NCBI RefSeq assembly: GCF_003086295.3
Contig: NC_092039.1
Span: 73,365,649 to 73,429,648, forward strand
Source of the DNA: Arachis hypogaea
Lineage: Eukaryota; Streptophyta; Magnoliopsida; Fabales; Fabaceae
DNA: 64,000 bases
Reading direction: 5' to 3'
Under the pieces are notes generated by a model. That model was not told the origin of the DNA and did no database searches. It saw only the letters and a list, made by a program, of their open reading frames with translations. A program made the translations under genes and the position numbers. Within the stretch, counting starts at the first letter, position 1, and every line of letters begins with the position of its first letter. Shown here in pieces: positions 43,551 through 54,907 of the stretch.

Positions 43551-45477
43551 ATGTCTTCTTGCGGAAATATTGTAGAGACGTCTTCTAAGGTTCCTGAGGG
43601 GATGTCTGATTGGTTGGAATCCCTTGTTTTAATGTGTGTTTTTGTGGTGAACGCTGAGTTTTGTGTCGAGCTGAGAAAGCATCATAGGATTTGTGGTAGT
43701 GATGCGCAGGAGAGGGATTATGAGCTTGTAGCGCCTGATTCTGATGAAAGGATTTGTTTCCCGACCTCAGTCGAGGGGGAGCGTCCCTTCTTCTATGCCT
43801 ATGATTATTTCTTCAGCCAGTTGAACATTACTTTTCCCTTTACTGCCTTTGAGACCGACTTGTTATGGTCGTGTAACATTGCCTCATCCCAACTCCAACC
43901 AAATTCTTGGGGCTTTATCAAGATCTTTTAGTTGTTTTGTCAAGAGTTAAGCGTTAAACCTTTTCAGACTCTCTTTCTTTATCTCTTCGTTTCGGCCAAG
44001 CCTGGGGCTTCTTCCAAAAAGAAAGCCTCTTGGGTTTCTTTTAGATCCACCCAGGGACATAAAGTTTTTCCTATGTATGATGAGTCCTTTAAGGATTTTA
44101 AGAACTATTTCTTTAAGGTTCGAGCTGTTGAGGGAGCTCGCCCCTTTTTTCTTGATGAGAACGATGAGCCTGCTTTTCCTTTGGAGTGGCAGAAGGATGT
44201 TACAGTGTCTCATTATACATGGGAGATGCTCGACGAGGTTGAGCGGGCTTTTGTTACTGTTCTTGAAGATATATGGGGGGAACCTCCCCATCTTGACACC
44301 AAAAAATTTCTGGGGGACCCGTCCCTGGTCGAAACTGTGCTGGGTATTTGGCTGAGTTGTTTCTGACTTTGTTTTTATCTTTGCTTCCTCTTATTTTGTA
44401 TTTGTAATCCATTTCTGTGGTTAATTCTGTTTTTCAGAGATGTCTAAGAATAATGAATCCATGAGGGCTTTTAAAAGGGCGAGGAAGGCTGCCGCTGCTC
44501 AAAACATATCGGTCAAGGCGGCTGGAGAGGGGTCCTCTCAGGTTTAGACGAAGCCGTCCATGCCGAGTTCCCCTGGGCCGAAGAGGATGATCCCGACTCC
44601 CTGGGTTCGTCTGGCTGACCCTTCACAAACTTTGGTTGCTGCTTCTGGTGCTCCTCCTCCAAAAAAACAAAAGACCGTTGAGCCTTTTAACTTGGATGCC
44701 CCTGATTTTGATGCTGTGGAGTTTGTCGACCAGCAGATTGCCCCTTATGGTGGCCTTTCGATGGATGATGTGTCCATTCTTTGTCACCTAGAGTTCATCA
44801 CTAGGAATGTGAAGATGGCTCATATGGGTGTAGCTCTTTTTCAAACTTCTCAGGGTATCCCGGTTCATGCTACAAAATCTTTCATGGAGAAAGCTAAGTC
44901 CGAGTTTGATCAGATCAAGGGTTTGAAGGAGGAGCTGGAGGTGAAGTTGGCGAAGGTGGAGAAAGACCTAGAGGGTGAAAAGGCTAGTTCTGTGGCCTTG
45001 GCGGCTTCTGTAAAGTTGGCTGAAGACACAGTATTGAAGCACAAGGAGAGCTATGTTTCGGCCTACAGAGAAGTGGTGCGTCTCAGGGGTGATTTGGAGA
45101 CTGCCCGGGATGATTATACCGAGCTCCAGAGTTACCTTGTGGGCAGCTTGAATGCTGCTTATGAGAACTTGAAGGAGCAGGTTCGGGTTCTTGCACCTGA
45201 GCTCGACCTTACTCTCTTTAGTCTCGACAATGTTGTGAGGGATGGCAAGATTGTCCCTGACGATCCTGATGACGGTGATGTTGAACCTCCTCCTACGCTT
45301 GCCGCCAAAGCTTTTGTCGTGCCGACTTCTTCAGCTCCTTCAGCTGGAGTTGAGTCAGAACCTGATTGTCAAATTTTGAATTGGGAGGATGGGACAGTGG
45401 ATGTTGTGCCTTTCCAGACTCGTCCTCCTTTGCCCCGTGTTGATGCAGCTACTAGGAAATCTCTAGACCCTCTTTAA
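43551..45477 (+). pseudogene. Opposite-strand accessory gene of Tat-like element J, two exons
   Basis: Encoded against the direction of gag-pol, between pol and the 3' LTR, as known for Grande/Retand-type elements. ATG at 43551. Exon 1 43551-44343, intron 44344-44437 (GT...TTTTTCAG, phase 1), exon 2 44438-45477; together 1833 bp, exactly 611 codons. Two internal TAG stops (43929, 44545), no frameshift. Exon 1 resembles the plant 'putative gypsy type transposon' domain (FETDLLWSCNIASSQLQPNSWGF, WVSFRSTQGHKVFP, FFLDENDEPAFPLEWQ). Exon 2 has KRARKAAAA and PPPKKQKT basic patches (nuclear-localisation-like) and a long coiled coil (about 44900-45180, EELEVKLAKVEKDLEGEKA). Role unknown. Annotated as pseudogene because of the two stops. 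Confidence 0.75.
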
Positions 45478-45905
45478 TTATTTTTTATGTATTTGTGTAT
45501 GGCCCGGCCTATGGGCTTGTTGAACTTTTTAATTTTGTAAATGGTGTTTCTGACTTTTGCTACCTCTTTAGTTGCTTGTTTAGCAACTTTATTTTTGAAG
45601 AACAAAGCAGTTTCCGAGCTCTTGGGGCTGATCTTGGTAGCCTCTTGAGTTTGTTTATATCTTGTGTTTTTTCATAACATGTTTGTCTGCATCTGCCTGG
45701 CACCTTTTCAGGATTTTTGCAAATGTTGGAGCCTTGTCGACCTCTTTGGATTGCCTTTGTATTTCATACTTGTGGCTTGATTCTTTGAGGTTGTGTATGC
45801 TTGGATCCAACTTGTGTGTCGGCCTTCTTACTTTGGCCTGAAGTTATTTCGAGTAATCCATTTTGTTTGGACCTTTGTGGGGTCTCTGTTGAGGATTACT
45901 TTTAT
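45478..45905 (+). other. J spacer between accessory gene and tandem repeats
   Basis: T-rich noncoding sequence. The part from about 45790 is a diverged copy of the 106-bp unit that follows. Confidence 0.6.
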
Positions 45906-46201
45906 AAGTTATTTTTGTAATCCTCTTTCTTGGACCTTATTCAGGTCTCTTTCAGGGATTACTTTTATAACCTTTATGTTTTGGACCGACTTCATCATGT
46001 CAGACCCTTCTAAGTTATCTTTGTAATCCTCTTTCTTGGACCTTGTTCAGGTCTCTTTCAGGGATTACTTTTATAACTTTTATGTTTTGGGCCGACTTCA
46101 TCATGTCGGGCCCTTCTAAGTTATTTTTGTCATCCTCTTTCTTGGACCTTGTTCATGTCTCTTTCAGGGATTACTTTTATAACTTTTATGTTTTGGGCCG
46201 A
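45906..46201. repeat. 106-bp tandem repeats of element J, left part
   Basis: Units 45906-46011 and 46012-46117 (106 bp each) and the first 84 bp of a third, each starting AAGTTATTTTTGTAATCCTC or a near variant. The third unit is cut by element K and finishes at 56351-56372. Confidence 0.9.
46197..46201 (+). repeat. Target-site duplication GCCGA, left of K
   Basis: Matches 56346-56350. Confidence 0.95.
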
Positions 46202-47640
46202 TGATGATTGGATTTTTGATGGTTTAGAATTTCACAAATGAATTCTCGTTGCAAGTATAGTTCCTAAACCAAACAATAATCTTCTCATACAAAAATTTGT
46301 TTGTCACTAAAACAAACCCCTAAATTTATAAACTGAAGTATTCAAACCTCAGGTCGTTCTCCCTAGGAATTACAATAAAGTGTCTTGTTATTGGTTGTGA
46401 GTTATTTTGGGGTTTTGATAAGAAGCATGAAAGATAAATGGCAAGAAAGTAAACTAAGGCCTAAAAAGGTCTTGGAAAGGGTTGGTGGTCAAGGATCTCT
46501 ATCCTAATCACTAACCACAATATGAGAATTGGCAAGGATTAATCTCATTAAATCATCCTCTAACTAGTAGTAAAGGAAAGTCAAATGAGTTATATCAATC
46601 CTAATCCATAAGTCCTAACTCTCCACCAATTCAATTAGAGAGAACTAGAGTCAATGGATCCCAATCATCAATTACTTGGACAATAGCAACTCAAGAGGTC
46701 CTAAGTTACCTTTCCAAGCCAAGAGCATAAAATTCTACTCTAAAATCCAACCAAGCATTTCATCAAACACTTGGAAGGAATAAAAGGAAAACATAGTAAA
46801 ATTGCAAGGAAATTAAATTTACACTACTCAATTGCAAGGAATTAAACAACAACAAATCAAATGAACACAATTATTATGAATTATCTCTAATTGAATTGAA
46901 AGAGAATAGGAGGAACAAAAGTAGATCTACAACAAAGCATAAGAATAACATAAAAGAAATTGCAACAAAAGAATGGAAGAAGAATGAATGTAACAACAAG
47001 GAATTGAGAAGATAGAAGTAGAAGAAGGTGAATTAAAATCTAGATCTAAGAACTAAACTTAATCCTAATCCTAATCCTAGAGAGAAGTGAGAGCTTCTCT
47101 CTCTAGAAACTACTTCTAAAACTAAACTATGACTAATAGTAATTAACTTCTCATATCTTTCCCTTAAGCCTTCATCCTTTTATTCCTTTCTCCTAGCAAT
47201 TGGCACCAAAAATGGGTTCAGAAACCCTCTCAAATTGCCAGGCACGTGTTGCATTAATGAAGTCATGTGCCACCATCGGCGCGTGCGTGCACGGTACGCG
47301 TGCGCGTCCCTGGCCGATTCTGCAATGTGCGCGCGAGCGCCTTGTGCGCGTGCGCGTGCCTGTCCGAGATCAATTTTTTTGTCTTTTGTGCTTCTCTCCA
47401 TTTGCATGCTTCCTTCCTTGCTCCTTTGATCCATGCCTAGCCTATTTCAATCCTGGAATTACTAGCAAACACATCAAGGTAAATTCATCAAAATAAGGCT
47501 TAAAAAGCATGTTTTTACACTTAAGCATAAATATGGGAGAGATAACAAAACCATGCTAATTCATAGGCTAAATGTGAGAAAAGGTTATCAAAACACTCTA
47601 AATTCAATACAAGATAAACCCTAAAAATGGGGTTTATCAA
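46202..47640 (-). repeat. 3' LTR of element K
   Basis: On its own strand it opens with hairpin GATAAACCC...GGGTTTATC. CpG-rich palindromes at 47279-47363. CGACC-hairpin CTGA/TCAG (plus strand 46333-46352). Confidence 0.95.
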
Positions 47641-49398
47641 CCTCCCCACACTTAGACCTTAGCATGTCCTCATGCTAAAATAAGAAGGAATTAAGGGGTA
47701 TAACATTTATTGAATACAACTAAACTATATGAGTCCTATCTAAATGCAACTACCTAAAGTAAATGCAAATGCTTAGTTCAAATATATCAATTTCCAAGAG
47801 AACATGTGTAAGCACAATAGTTAGGGCAATAGGAGTTAAGTTCAAACCGCAATTGTATTGAGTCATCAAAAAGAACTCAAACTTGCACGAATATAGATAA
47901 TATGGGTGAATACACGTGATTGAACTTTTGAACCCTCACCAGATGTGTATCCGCTCTATTCACTCAAGTGTTTAAGGGTCAATTCACTCAATTCTCTTCT
48001 ATTCAAGCTTTTCCAAAATTTGATTTTCTTCTAACAATCAACACTCATTCAATGCATGCATACATTCATACATTCATCATGAGGTCTTTCATTTAGGTTG
48101 TAATGGGGTTAGGGTCAAGGTAGGATCATTTATGGTTAAGTGGACTAGGATTTGAATCTTTGATTAGCATAGACTTCCCCACCTAACTATATAATAGCCT
48201 ATACAAGTTCAAACTATTCTAACTACCCATTCTTTACTTTTTCTTACATACTCATGCATTCCATTCCTTAATTCATAACACTTATGCATTGATTCCTTTT
48301 TATTGACGTTCACCTTGGGGCATTTTGTCCCCTTTTTATTATTTTTTTCTTCTTTTCTTTCTTTTTCTCTTCTTTTTTTTTCTCTTCTTTTCTATTCTTT
48401 TGTTTTTCTCATTTTTTTTATTTCTTTTTCTTTTCAACTATACATAAGAGCATCAATGCATAAGGTCTTATACATTTGATCAATACATGAATATGTTCCC
48501 AATTCTAAAATATGAAAGTGTACTATCCCTTTTTTATCCCATCCAATGTTCCCAAGCCTCACCAACTTTGAATAATAAACACTCTCACTAGCCTAGGCTA
48601 ATCAAAGATCCAAACAAGGACTTTCATTGGTTTTCCGCCTTGGGCTTGTAATGTGCTAAAATGAGAATGAGTTGGTTAATCATAGGCTCAAAATTGGCTA
48701 ACAATGGGGAGTAAAAGGTAAGCTATTTGGGTAAGTAGGCTAATGAAATAATAGCCTCAATCATACAAATGCACAAATACAAGAAATAAATGGACATCTA
48801 GAATCAAGCAAATCAAGGATCACAATCATAGAAAGAGAACAATATCACACAAGAATGGAAAATAAGTGGTTATGAAATGTAACCACATCAATAGGCTCAA
48901 GTCTCACAAGCTTGTGTTCTTAATTCAATACATGCTTCACAAAGTATGAATTCAAGCAAGTTTCACCAAAAATTTTCTTTCAATCAATTGGGTTGATGCC
49001 CTATAGTTAAATTTCTTGCAAAATCTCAATATTTGACTAAGCATTTTTGTGATTAAAAAATTCAAAAATTTTCTTATTTCACCCTTTCCTTTTCCGCTTA
49101 AAATCAATTTCTTATGCGAAAAGGGTGACTACGTGTTTGCAATTCAAAGTATGATTTCTAATCACAACCACAAACTAAAAAGAAAGATATGCAAAATGTA
49201 TAAAGAAAAATCCAACTAAAAGTATGGAATGGAATCTATCATCTAAAACATCTAAAAATATCCATAAGCATCAAAATATCCAAAATCCAAAATACCAAAA
49301 TAAGTAGTAAAAGTATCCAAAGTAAACTAAAAATGCATCAAAATATATACAAAAGATATGAAAAAAAATTAAGGTAACTAGTAGAGTAGCCGAAAAGT
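47641..49398 (-). other. 3' noncoding region and LTR-border module of element K
   Basis: Border module with eight-bp stem TTAGCATG/CATGCTAA (47659-47678) and CTAAGTGTGGGGAGG. Long purine tract on the minus strand (48329-48435) running into GGGG-acaaaatg-CCCC (48317-48332). Similar in order to D 26800-28200. No coding signal. Confidence 0.7.
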
Positions 49399-50796
49399 TC
49401 ACCGGTCCCCTCCCCACACTTGAGAACAAGCATCGTCCTCGATGCTAAATCGGAGGATCAGTGGAAGGTACAACAGTGTGCTCTGGCTCTGTCTGTGGCA
49501 GTGGGACTGGCTCCTCATGAGCCTGTGTGGTCTCTGTGGTGGCAGGGGCAGCTGGAGGGGCATCCTGCTGAGTCGGCACCTCCGCATCCTCCTCCTGATG
49601 ATCCTGCTCATCGGAGGCCGGAGAATCGGGAAGCGGAGGTAGCTCGGCACCCAGAGAGATGAGCACCTGGTCCATCCGATCTAATCGGCGTCTGACATGG
49701 AGTCTCTCACGCTCTAGGAATCGAAATAAACGCTAGACCAGTAGGTAGGTGGGCTCAGGGACTAAGGTGGAGCTGTAGATGAAGATGGGGCTGCGGCTAT
49801 AGAAGAGGATGGGGCTGCTGTAGGGGCTGATGGTGAAGGTGTCCCCACGACTGCTCTAGCCCTAGAACGGCGTCTAGCAGGGGGCTTCTCATGCACCCAA
49901 CCACCCCAGGGAATAGTAACCTCCCTGTCATCTGCATCAGGGGGTGGCGGTGTCACATCATCGTCCAGCCAGGGAACCTCAGCTAGGGACGCCATACTTG
50001 TGACCAAAGTAGGAAATGGAAGTAGGCCACGAATATGCGCCCGCCACATGCACTGTCGGATAAGTCACGGAAAAGAGACATCCTTCCCCTCCATAACACA
50101 CCCGATCAGCAGAAGCATCTCTATGGGGGATCTCAGAGAAGTGAGTGGTAGGCAAGAAATAGTGGGCAAAGATCATCTGCCAAGTCCTGGCCTCTCTAGT
50201 CAAGTGAGCAAATAGCATCCCCTTAGGCTTGGTATTGTTGGCATCCATAACCCATGTGGCATCTGGTAAACCAATGACGCTCCTAAGTGCCTCATAATCA
50301 AAAGTCATTCTGGGTATGGCCAACTCGGCCTGCTGATGGGCACACAAGTCATCAGGAATATGTCGGCACTGTAATGCCTCCCCAATAGCAGTCTCAATAA
50401 TCATGATCTCTCTACCCCTCACCTGAACCGAATCTAAAGTGGGGCGGAAGAAGTTGCAGTAGAATTCCTTGACCAAGAGATGTTAATATCCCCCAAATCT
50501 CTATCAACAAAATCGAGACCCAACTCAAGTATCGGGCTAGTAATGGACCGTCGGACATCATTGGGTAGGAGCAATTTCTTCTCGATATTCAGCTTAGTCG
50601 TTCGATACTTGGAAAATCGAAGCTCACAGTAGAGATTGGGGAACTTAGTCGGATCGGTAGAAGGTAACTGCTGATTTTCTTTTTCTTCGTCGTTAAGTGG
50701 ATTCTTAGCATAGTTCTTGTAGATGGCGGGAATAGAGGGTGTAGAGTATTTTCTTTTCTTGGAGGCAGTCGCTATAGCTTTCCCTTTATCCGACAT
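49399..50796 (-). pseudogene. ORF3, putative plant transposon protein (element K)
   Basis: Start ATG at 50796: MSDKGKAIATASKKRKYSTP, a basic Ser/Lys-rich leader like those of A, C and E. Frameshifts near 50475, 50050 and 49700 join successive parts: the EFYCNFF block with MTFDYEALRSVIGLPD, then a Pro/Asp/Arg-rich stretch, then an acidic Gln/Pro-rich tail (QDAPPAAPATTETTQAHEEP). EFYCNFF corresponds to EFYANAW in A and EFYVNVV in E. The 3' end overlaps a copy of CAAGTGTGGGGAGG (about 49410-49424 on the minus strand), the LTR-border motif. The exact end is uncertain. Confidence 0.65.
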
Positions 50797-52024
50797 CCTG
50801 AAAAATGTGATAGAATATAAGCAATAAAACACTTAGCATGTAGCAAAGAAGGAACGTTCAGGATACAATTGGCTAATAACAATCATGATGTTGAAATGAA
50901 CTTGAAGAGACTTGGTGAGCAAGTAAGCATAAGTGAACAAGCAAACCAAGAATGCAATCTTACATTGAAGTCAACAACTCAAACTTATTAAGCATAAAAT
51001 TATCACACTTTAGAAAGAATGGTTAAAGAGGGTTAAAGGTGAGTAAATGTCAAATGGTTAAAGAAATTAGTAAGTTAGAGAAGTGGATTAATTGGCATGA
51101 TGATATTTTCGCTCAAAGAAGAGAGAAGTTGCGGTTCATTTTTTACAATGAATGATGCAAATCCGGGAAGTTAAAAGGAAGTGGAAATTGGCCCAAAATT
51201 GAAAGAAAGAACAAAATGAAACTAATTTTCTGGAAAATCGGGCAGCATTCCGGCTTAAAATTGGACGTTCCCGGATAGCAAACTAGCACAGATAGCATGA
51301 TCACAACATCAATCAAGTACAGCAGCAGTGGTTTAGCATGCAGGCAACACAATTTGCACAAAATAGCAACCCAAAAAGCAGCATACACACCCAAGGAAAC
51401 AAACAGCAAATATGCACGTACGGAGCACTTATCAGGCCTAGAATCCTCTATCCAGTCCTAGCTACCTAACAGCAGATATTTCTATCTAATCCTAACATGT
51501 AGAAACTACATTCTACTTAACTAATAGAGAACAAACAGAGGCTAACAGGAATGAAAAATTTATACAGAACAGAGTTGGAACCTGGGAGCAGAGAAGAAAG
51601 AGAAATGGAAGCGGAAAGCAGGGCAGGGGAGATCGCCGCCGCGGAGGGTGGCGAGCACGGCGGAGCAGCGACGGGCGGCGACGGGAGAGACTGGTGGCGA
51701 GAAGCTAGCAGTGGTGATAGAAGGAAAGTGATGGGAGAGTGTGAAATGGAGGAGGAGAGCGTCGTCGGTGGTGATGATGGAAGGGAGCGGAGCAGAGGCG
51801 AGCGGCGACGTTGCTGCTGTGGCGATTATGGGGGAGAAGAGCAGAGAGTAGAGTGAGGGGGCGAGAGAGAGAGAGAGAGCGAGAGGGGTTGATGGTTGGC
51901 CGTGCGGTGGTGGTGATGGTGCCACTGCGACGGCGGTTGAGGAATGAGGGAGAAGATAGAAATGGTGGAAGGGGTGAGGGTGTGCGACTGCGCAGTGCGC
52001 TTCGCGCATTAGGGTTATCCTATT
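50797..52024 (-). other. Noncoding interior of element K, with a GC-rich block
   Basis: 50850-51550 is AT-rich with nothing recognisable. 51570-51900 is strongly GC-rich (GCCGCCGCGG, GGCGGCGACGGG) with a GA run at 51860-51880. A 202-codon frame on the minus strand (51560-52168) is Ser/Pro/Ala-rich and has no recognisable domain. Confidence 0.5.
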
Positions 52025-52670
52025 TTTGAATCGACGCGAGCGCGCACCATGCGCGTCCGCGTACATTGAGGGAGATTTGGGATCCACGCGTGAGCGTACC
52101 GTGCGCTCAGGCGCGGATTGGCAGCATAGGCAACGACGCGTGCGCGTACAATGCGCGCACGCGTGCATGGGGTTGGGCCTGAGGCTTAGAGTGGGCTTGA
52201 GGCACGCCCAACTCTCGGGTCAGAAGCCTAGAGTGGCGGCAGCATGTAAGGGACGCGTGCGCATACCGTGCGCGTCCGCGTACGTTGGTAATCTGTGATA
52301 AGGCGCGCTGGCGCGACGCGTGCGCTCGCGTTGGTTCCATTCTGGGCATATGGGCGCGCACGCGGCAAGTGCGCGTCTGCGTAAATCGAGTTGGGCCAGG
52401 GGCTTAAAGCTGGCCCAGATCCGGCTCAACTCTCTGGGGCTTGGCTCAAAAAATTTGCAGCAGCTAATCGACGCGGGCGCGGTAAGTGCGCGTCCCCGTG
52501 AACATTCATGTTCCCATAATGTGCGCGCACGCACGTAGTGCGCGTCAGCATGGGTCATGTTGGGCTCGGGGCATAATGTTTGCCCAAGAGAGGCCCAACT
52601 CTCAGGTATGTGGGTGGTGATGCATCCGCTCAGGGACGCGTGCGCATACAGTGTGCGCGCGCGTCTACCC
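52025..52670 (-). repeat. Internal CpG-rich palindrome array (element K)
   Basis: About 15 units of GACGCGTGCGCGTAC type, the same motif as in the K LTR (47279-47363 and 55984-56071). Open frames crossing it are repeat artefacts. Confidence 0.8.
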
Positions 52671-52678
52671 CCCTTTTT

Positions 52679-52701
52679 ATATATATATATATATATATAT
52701 C
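52679..52701. repeat. TA microsatellite
   Basis: About eleven TA units directly next to the CpG-rich array in K. Confidence 0.8.
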
Positions 52702-52934
52702 AGAAAAATTATGTTGGGTGCTCCCCATTCTGTTCACAACTCTTTATTCAATCAACCATCATACAATTCAAAAAAATGCAATTTGATATTATTCATCTAC
52801 TACTAAACACAACATACATGTGACTAAGCTAACAATTAGGTTGTACAAACAAATTTATGTGAAACATCTACCTACAATGGTAACTCAAATCACTTATTAA
52901 GCAAATTTATAAGAGAGTGGAAAGAGTTTACCAT

Positions 52935-52984
52935 GGTGGGGTGCCTCCCACCTAGCACTTTTAGTTTAAGTCCTTAAGTTGGAC
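52935..52984 (-). other. Double stem-loop downstream of K ORF1
   Basis: On the minus strand SL1 GTCC-aacttaa-GGAC (52984-52970), SL2 GGTGGG-aggcac-CCCACC (52952-52935), 18 bp after the ORF1 stop. Confidence 0.65.
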
Positions 52985-53002
52985 ATTTTGAGGTGCTTAT
53001 TG

Positions 53003-54781
53003 TCATGGTGGCTTATGTTTGTACTCATCCTTGAATCTCCAAGGATCCATGCTCCTCAAGTGGTTGACAGAATTTCCAACCATTTTTATTAAGCTTGGGC
53101 AGAGTTCCACCCAAGATATGAGTCCCCATAGTTGGTCTTCATATGTCGAACCGGGACCCCATATCTTATCTTCACACCAGTCTTCAATTTGATCTTTATA
53201 CTTTTCCTTTCCGGGTGGTTGTCATATAGAATTCTCTTTACCATACCAAGCCTTCCTTCGATACCCTTGTACAGTGGCATTCCTCCAATCATCGTCCCTA
53301 TACCTTGAAGCTTTTACCTTGATGAGCCTAATTCCTAACTTGCAACCACTACACAACTCATTCTTGCTTTTAGTTCCACAAAGAGCTCTAAGTTGACCAT
53401 CATTTTCAATCAAACCATATTCAAGTGAGAAAGTAAAGCTTAGGGATAGAAATTTTACCCACTTTAATGTTGTGATGGATGGTGACTTGGGAAAGGAGAC
53501 TTCCCCACACTTAGACAATGCAAGGTCTACTTCCTTGTGCTCGTCTTTGTGTATTTCCACCTCTTTGCGAGCTTCTTCAATTTCAACCTTTTCCCCTTTT
53601 TCTCTTGGCTTGGTGTTGTCTTCAAGAGCTTCAGTTTCTTGCCCGATGAGAGGTGATTCAAAATTGGATAGGAATTCATTGATGGACAAATCCATCTCTT
53701 GACCAACCTCTTCATATTCTTCAATTTCGATATACACCATGTCATTTTTGTTTTCCTTGGGGGGTTGTGCACACTCTTTTATAGTTTCAACTTCATGTCC
53801 AATGGGAGAGGATTCCATTGTAGAGAGAAATTCATCCATGATTGAATCCATTTCTTGATAAGCCTCTTCCAAGTCTTCAACGATGATATGCCTTGGAGGT
53901 TGCGCACCCTCCTCAACATCAATATCAAGCTTCTTGGAAGGGTTCTCTATGATGCTACATTCCCATGGACTTTCAACATCTCCCAAATTTTCAACCACTT
54001 CTTCCTTTTCTTCAATGATCATAGGCTCCTCCAATTGTTCTAGCACAAAATTTGAGTCCTCCTTTTCCACCGAATTTCCCAATTTCTCCTTCATGCTTTG
54101 TTCTTCTTTTGACTTTTCAAATGGGGCTACGGAAGCACCTTGAGTAATCAAACATTGGTGGGTTAAAGTGTGCACCACCTTGGTCAAATTGGTCACAAAC
54201 TCAAGTGTATCCCGCTTCATGGCTTCTTGTCCTTGAAGTAACAAAGTGAGAGGATCGTCTATTGGGGCTTGGGGCGAATAGGAAGGTTCATTATTTTGGA
54301 GAGAGGGTTCATGGTAGGAGGGTGGTTCTTCTTCGTAGAATTGTGGAGATGGTGAGTATTGAAGTGGTTCTTGGTAATAATCATGATAGAGTTGTGGTGG
54401 TTCTAAAGGTTCTTGCTCAAAATGGTCATAAAAATATAGTATGGATGATTGGTCATATGATGGATATGGATCATAGGAAGGTGCTTGATGTGGCGAGGCT
54501 TGTGAGTATGGTTGAGATTTATGTTGAGGATATGGTTCATAGGCGTATGGTGGTGGTTCTTGAAAGTCACAAGGTGATCCACCATAGCCATTGGGTTGAT
54601 ATGCATCATGGAATGGCTTTTCTTCATAGTGCATTGGTGGAGGTTGTTGCCATGAAGATTGATCATATGCATATGGCTCCTTCCACCTGTGATTGTTCCA
54701 TCCTTGATACACATCCTCATTGAAGCTCTCATTACCTATAACATAATTAGAACCAAACTCATAGCCAAAGTGAGAATTCAT
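53003..54781 (-). pseudogene. Element K ORF1, unrecognised Pro/Tyr/Gln-rich then Trp-rich protein
   Basis: ATG at 54781, about 105 bp after the PBS. One frame of 593 codons ending TGA at 53005-53003, with a single TGA at about 53224 after residue 519. N-terminal part rich in Pro, Tyr, Gln and His (MNSHFGYEFGSNY, DQSSWQQPPPMHYEE). Then a Glu-rich middle with KEEQSMKEKLGNSVEK and AQPPRHIIVEDLEEA. Then ITTLKWVKFLSLSF, LEYGLIENDGQLRALC, KIWGPG, LWGLISW and the end YKHKPP. Order, motifs and end match D's ORF, which lies in an element with different LTRs; I know of no named family. A gag-like packaging role is one possibility, based only on position. Confidence 0.8.
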
Positions 54782-54886
54782 GGTGGAAAGGGAAAATAAA
54801 ATTCTACACTAGCAAATGAAGCAAAAAGCAAGATATTTACACTATTCACATATGTACAATAACCAATAACATAACACCATTGCAAC

Positions 54887-54904
54887 TCCCCGGCAACGGC
54901 GCCA
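54887..54904 (-). other. PBS of element K (tRNA-Asp)
   Basis: On the minus strand TGGCGCCGTTGCCGGGGA, a perfect complement of the plant tRNA-Asp 3' end, 3 bp from the LTR. Confidence 0.92.
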
Positions 54905-54907
54905 TTT

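Noticed and set aside
47060..47085. CCTAAT repeats as telomere-like sequence
   Set aside because: Only three units, not the plant CCCTAAA repeat, and part of a K LTR (also 55763-55785).
47180..47496. Frames of 84-98 codons in K LTRs (also 55886-56202)
   Set aside because: Located in the CpG-rich LTR array and on both strands; no coding evidence.
51560..52558. Ser/Pro/Arg-rich frames across the K array and GC-rich block
   Set aside because: Composition-driven; only the possible host capture was kept as a finding.
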